64,000 bases of DNA, taken from Magnolia sinica (Eukaryota; Streptophyta; Magnoliopsida; Magnoliales; Magnoliaceae). Location of the stretch: contig NC_080588.1 in NCBI RefSeq assembly GCF_029962835.1, positions 19,238,001-19,302,000 of the forward strand. Reading direction: 5' to 3'. The notes below the pieces were generated by a model. It worked only from the letters and a program-made list of their open reading frames with translations. It did not search any database and was not told where the DNA came from. Below are positions 50,201 through 56,856 of this stretch, piece after piece (the first letter of the stretch is position 1; each line of letters opens with the position of its first letter). Both the position numbers and the translations under genes were made by a program.

Positions 50201-53200
50201 TGGTCTCTATTTTTTTATTGAAAAAAATCCAAAAAACCTATATCGACCCTGTAATAGCTATTATGGGGCTTTTGTGGCCTTTACGAGAGACGTAATGGGT
50301 CATTGCAAGGGCTGTAATGGGCCACCATTACCTTTACGTAACGGACTTTATAGCCCTGTAATCATGGTGTGTCGTAAAGGCCTTTACATAAAGGTAATGG
50401 TGGCAGCTGTTACACAAAGGTAACGGTGGCACGTTATGGGGTCATAAAGGTCGAAACGGCCGTTATGGATAAAATGACCCGTAAAGGCCGTTATAGCCCC
50501 CGTAACGGCCCGTTCCCTCGTAAAGGCTGTAATGGACCCATAACAGCCCATTATGGGGCCGATACAGGTTTTTCGAGTTTTTTTCAATAGAGAAAAAAAG
50601 AAAAAAAGAAAAAAAAGAGACTGTAACAGCCGTTACAGAGGCCATAACGACCATTACAGCCCATATCGTAAAGGTAACAATGGTGGCCATTACAGCCACC
50701 ATTACTGTTATGGAATACCTTGCTCATAATGGCCTTTACAGCATACTATGAGCAATGGTAATACCCAAACATTACTCTACTTGGTAATTATAGTATTGAC
50801 ATCATTCAAATATTCCCAAACCAAACCCACATTGGATAGCTTGTGCACAAAGTAAGAACTAGACTAAACTAGGACTCTCACTCTTTTTTCTTTTTTCTTT
50901 TTTTTTTTTTTTTTGAAAGGCAATAAATTTATTGATAAAGAGGCAAAAGCCTAAAAAATTACAGATCATACCATTAACAAGATAAAACAGCTATCAACTG
51001 ATACATTAGAAGCTATTGCTCATTCAATTACACTTGATTTTGCCCTATTAAGCACTTTTGAGATTTGCCTGCTTATATTGCTAAAGCAGCGACTATTTCT
51101 TTCTATCCACATAAACCACAAACCAACAAACAAAGCCATTTTCCACAAATCCTTTCCGACCTCACCCACTCCACCTCCATGCCACACAACATAAATAAAT
51201 AAATAAATAAAAACCTTTAATCGAGCACAACGATACCCATGCCGCCCCAAAAAGATGCAAAAAACCACTCCAAATACCTCTCGCAAAAGGACAATGAAGA
51301 AAGAGATGATCTACCAACTCGCCACTCTGTAGACACATGACACAAACATTCAGAAGAAACATCCCTCTCTTGCACAAATTATCCACTGTAAGCAACTTTT
51401 TTTCCCACAAGCCAAGTGAACATCGCAAACATAGGAGCACCACATTGCCATACCGGAGCTATATGAGAGCATTGACTATCCTCAGAACAACCACTTAGAA
51501 TCTTATACCAAGATTTGATAGACAAAGACCTTGATTTTCCTTTAATCCATATCAACTAGTCTCTCATCACCCAAGGAGAAGCCCACATTCTCCATAAATT
51601 CACACCATAAATTCGTTATTAATTTCCATACTGGGGTGTTTCCTTTGTCCACCACCACCCTATTTGAACCCATACTTCTTTTCAATAATCTCTCTCCAAA
51701 GATTTCCTTGCTCTACCTAAAATCTCCAAATCTACTTCCCTAAAAGAGCTAAATTCATTTGCTCAAGATTCCAAAGACCCACTCTACCTTCCTTGATTGG
51801 CTTGCATACCTCTTCCCAGTTAACTAGATTGAGCTTGTGTTTTTCTTGTGATCCGTGCCATAGAATTCCTGCCTTAACTTTTCAATTTTTTCAACCTACC
51901 AACACTCATTTTGGACACCTACAAAGGGACATATAATAAACCAGAAGATTGGACTCTCAAATGGATCAAGGGACTACCAAAAGCAGAAGACCTAAAAGAC
52001 TAACAGCTGCAAAACTAGCCATTTTGTGACAAACCTAGAATTGTTTCTTGTAAACAAGTCGCTTAATTACTCAAACTAGGACACCTGCTTGTGAAACAAT
52101 TAATTAAGAGAGTAACTAGCACTCTTACTTAATCGAAGGACCTTGACTGAAACCTGACTGATAACCTAGTTGGGCCTGACAGGCCAGGGCTGAAGATCCA
52201 ACAAGCTAGCCCACCTGTTGACATCCTTAGTGATGACATTTTCCAGGTAAAGGCATCCAATCAATGCTTATTTATAGAACGGAAACAAAAACCATGCAAT
52301 CATGCACGATAGGAGTCCAGGTGGAAATGCAAACAAGAGGATTAAAGTAAAATTAAAGATGAATTATAAGGTCCTGATGCATTAGGATGTGAACATCATG
52401 ATGTGCCACTCATGATGAGTGGGACCCAATGTTTGATGATTCAGACAGTTGACCTCATGCGACCCACCATGAATTTGGAAACACCCAAAAATCTCCCAAG
52501 CTGGAGTTCCCTTTGAGCAGTGGACTAAAATAGGCATCAACATCATCATCTTTGTCTTCTTCCAGCAATTCAATGTCAGCTTTTAAACAATAGATTGGAA
52601 GAAAAAAAAAATCTGCAATTGGCTGCCCACAGGAATCAACCTTCCTCTTTTCATAGGCTCTTGTAAACTGGCCATGGCAGAGGTACACATTGGTAACACT
52701 CGCATGTCAACAAAGTCCTACAAGTCCTACCTAGTACATGTCAGCACATTAATAACCAGGGCTCGTAATACCTGTATCGTTACACATATTGCTGGCTGAG
52801 GATAAGGAAACATGTATTGATATCACCAATATCATTGCCGATACCCAGAAATACATTGCTGTTTGAGGGAAGCATTGGGGAAACATAGGGAAAATGGTGG
52901 AATTTCTCAATTAAACATCAGGAGATGCAAAAATACACATATTTGCTTAGTTAGGAATCAAATAATTGTAAAGATGCATACATAGTAAGTTTTCCTTTAA
53001 TGGGGGCCTAAAAGCATGTAACGTTGATTCTAGGAAACATTGGGGAAACAAAGGGAAAATGGTGGAATTTTTCAATGATACTTCGAGATGCTAAAATACA
53101 CATATTTGCATATTCAAGAATCAAATAATACCAAAAAAGAAGCATATTTGCATATTTAGGAATCAAATAAGAAGTTTCCCTTTAATGATGGCCTAAAAGC

Positions 53201-53898
53201 ATGTATTATTGGCTCAGGGAAACATTGCGGAAACATGGGGAAAGGGTAGACTCATCCATCTACATAAAAACACATGCATGATCCATCCATCCATCTAACC
53301 ATCCATGCATGCATACATACGACACATACATATATAAACACATGCATGATCCATCCATCCATCCATCCATCCCTATATGCATGCATCCATCCATCCATCC
53401 ATCCCTACATGCATGCACGCATACACACATTCATCCATCCAGCCAACCATCCAACCAATCCATCCATCCATCCATGCATGCATTACATACATTCACTCAT
53501 CCATGATCCATCCATCCATCCATCCATGCATGCATTACATACATTCATTCATCCATGATCCATCCATCCATGCATGCATACACATACAAACAATGCATTT
53601 CATCATGCAACCATGCACCCATAAAATATTTTGAAATGAAATTTGTTTTAATAAATATATTTTTGGAGATATCGATAAATTGGCGGTATCATTGAAATAC
53701 CATTTATACACTGGCGATACAAGCGACACCTAGAATTTATATAGTCGAAACATTTGCGAGACATTGGTGATACTTACGATATAACAGTGATAGCTGGAAT
53801 TTCAATATTATCAGTATCGCCGAGATGGTGATAACGAAAATATCACAATATCACTTATATACATAGACACGGGCCTGTGTGCGTGTGTTTTTGAAGCG

Positions 53899-53936
<38 letters not shown>

Positions 53937-55599
53937 TTGCAAATGGGCAAAAGCCAAAGAATACAATAATAAAAGTAAAAGAAAATTACAATAAAAACCC
54001 CCTTACAATTCTAACCAACAAGCAAGAAACTGATCAATAACTGCACTTTAGTTGCTTTCACCCATTCCATAACACTCAATTTCACCCTATTGAAGACTTC
54101 CGAGGAGCTGCGAGCCCTTCGATTTTTTAAACAACGGCTATTTTCTTTCCAACCAAACGCTCTATAACCCTGCTAATAAAGACAAATGCCAAATCTACTT
54201 CTCAACTTTACCCTTGCGCCCCTCCATGCCAAGCTAAGAAAAACTAATTAATGGAACTTGGAACAACCCATGCAACTCCAAACAAATTAAAGAAACTAAC
54301 CAAATCTTTACAGAAAAGGACAATGGATAAAGAGATGATCGACAGTCTCCTTCCCTTGATAGCATAATAAATGCACATTGGGAATAATCATGCCGTGCTT
54401 TTGCAAATTGTCAACCATGAGAACCTTGTTCCTACCCACTAACCATGCAAATGCCGCCACCTTTGAAGGAGCACGATAACGCCAAACATGGGTTGTGTGA
54501 CACTCTAACTGCTCAATATGCCCCCCATCGATCATCGTATAAAAAGATTTTACCAAGAACTTTCTAGAGTTTTCTTTTAACCACACCATAGCATCTTCCT
54601 CCGAGGTAAACGGAAGCTGATTGGAAAGTAATTCTAGCAATCAAAGCAAATCCTCCACCTCTTCATCATTCAGATTTCTTCTACAAGGAGGTGCCCAAAT
54701 AGTTTCCTCACCATGATTAGATAAACATCTATCTTGCATTATATTTGGCTCTAGCCTCTAGGGAAATTCTTGCTAACTGAGGAAAGCAATACTTGGCTTT
54801 TGGACCTCAACCCACAGATATTCCCAAAATCTAATCTTCTTACCATCACCTAATGAGAAACCCACCCCCTCCCAAACCTTAATTTTCAACAAAATCACTA
54901 CTTTCCATAGTGATGAAGCCCTTACAAAGAAGAAGCTTTTGTTCATCTACTCCCTTCCTCAGCCCCATACTTTCTACCCAACACTTCCCTCCACAAACTA
55001 CCTTCCTCTACCCAAACCTCCAAGCCCATTCATTCTCTCCAAACTCCTTAAACCTGCACCCCCTTGATCCATCGGTTTACACACCTCTTCCCACTTAACT
55101 AGATGAAATTTATGATTTTCTTCCGACCCCTATCATAGAAAGTCTCGCCTTATCTTTTCTACTTTGGCCACAACTGATTTTGGACATTTGAAGGTAGACA
55201 AAGTAAATCAGAAGGTTTGACACAGTCGACTTAATTAATCTAAGCGTACCTCCCAAGAAAAAATGCCTAGCCTTTAATGCAGGGGCATTTTCACACCGAG
55301 CTCGAGTGGGGTAGCCCGTGGGATGCGGGGACACACTCGGGGTGGTTGACCCATGTGATTTGGGGCCCACAGGGGAGGTCTCGTGTTCGAGACCCCTCAC
55401 CAGGGGTGATTAATGCGTGTTTCACACCGGGCTCAAGTGGGGTAGCCCGTGGGATGCAGGGACACACTCGGGGTGGGCGGCCCATGTAATTTGGGGCCCA
55501 CGAAGGGGGTTCGGCTGAGGTCCTAACGCATGCAATGTGGGGCCTGGGCTATGAGATAAAGGGATTAATTCGCCATACTCTAACAGTTTTTTTTTTTTT

Positions 55600-55633
<34 letters not shown>

Positions 55634-56822
55634 CATCAATTAACTACCATCTAGACATATGCTCCATCCATCATGTAGTCATATCAGGTAAGGGTATCAT
55701 ACACTAATTTGATCTTTACATATGAACTAAATTCCTAGTGGTAGGAGAAAAAAAACAAAACAAAACAAAAATAAGAACCATATCATGTTTAAACCTATGA
55801 TTGTAAACTATATTTGGAATCATAAAATTTCCCCATTGAAGTCAAGGTCGCACGCCATCCACATCGCTAAGCTAGCCTTGGAGTGTAGAAGTGAATTTCC
55901 CGTTCGTTAATTGGTTGTGATGGTCTTGCATTTATCTCTGCATTATCGTTAACAGCCATCCTTAGTAATTTCACTTGCTCTCTTGAAACAGTCCTCACCT
56001 TTTTAACCATTGTCCAGATTACATCTTGTTTGCAAGGAGGGGTAGTGAGAGATCCCAAGTATCTATAATATTTCTTACTTCCCATCTTTAAATGCCTTGG
56101 GTTAACCACTCCCACATCTCCCTCCATTTCATGAATGTCAGTAATAGATCTTGTATGTTCCATCAGCTCTAAGAGAAATGAGTCTGGTCATCCAATTTTG
56201 TACATGATTCCAACCATGGCTACTTGTCCGTTGGAGCTCTCATGAACCATGTGCACCTCTAGATCATAGCTCTTGCCATTTATGGTGTGCTCTGAAGGAG
56301 AGTGCCAGTGGCACTGTTGTAGTACATATTCAGTTCCATTAACATGAATTGATCCTGCCCCATTAACCCATTTCAACATTATATCATGTCCTCTATTCTT
56401 GAGTGTTGCATTGGATGGCTTGTAATGCTTTTTTAATCTCCTTAAATGGGACACTACTTGCACTCTTTCATGCAACAAATCGATTGGAGACTGCATATCT
56501 CCATTCTTACACATTGCCCATTCCTCATGTATATCTCCCCAATTTCCAGGCCCCTAATTACCACTCCCTTTCACATAATCAAATTCCCTCTCATCCTCAA
56601 CTTCTTGTGATGTTGTTGGGGCTGAATGAAAGATAAGTAGAAAAAGGAAAACACAAAATATGATGATATGTGTGCTCGGGTTTTCCATGTTTTTCTTTCA
56701 AGAATCAGTAAAAGCCCAAAATAAAAAAAGAAAGATCAAGTTGGCTTCTTCTTCTTTCCTTCTTTCTCTATTTCTATTTGTTGGCCGGAAATGTTGGAGA
56801 GCAATGATAGCTTCTTCTTTTT

Positions 56823-56856
<34 letters not shown>

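Noticed and set aside
50086-50702. Several open frames with V/T/I-rich repeats ([18 protein letters not shown])
   Set aside because: They are translations of the GTAACGGCC word repeats of a foldback element, open on both strands.
53278-53590. Array of regularly spaced CATCCATC units resembling a CRISPR or satellite
   Set aside because: It is a simple (CATC)n/(CATG)n tract without unique spacers, inside a repeat in a plant genome.
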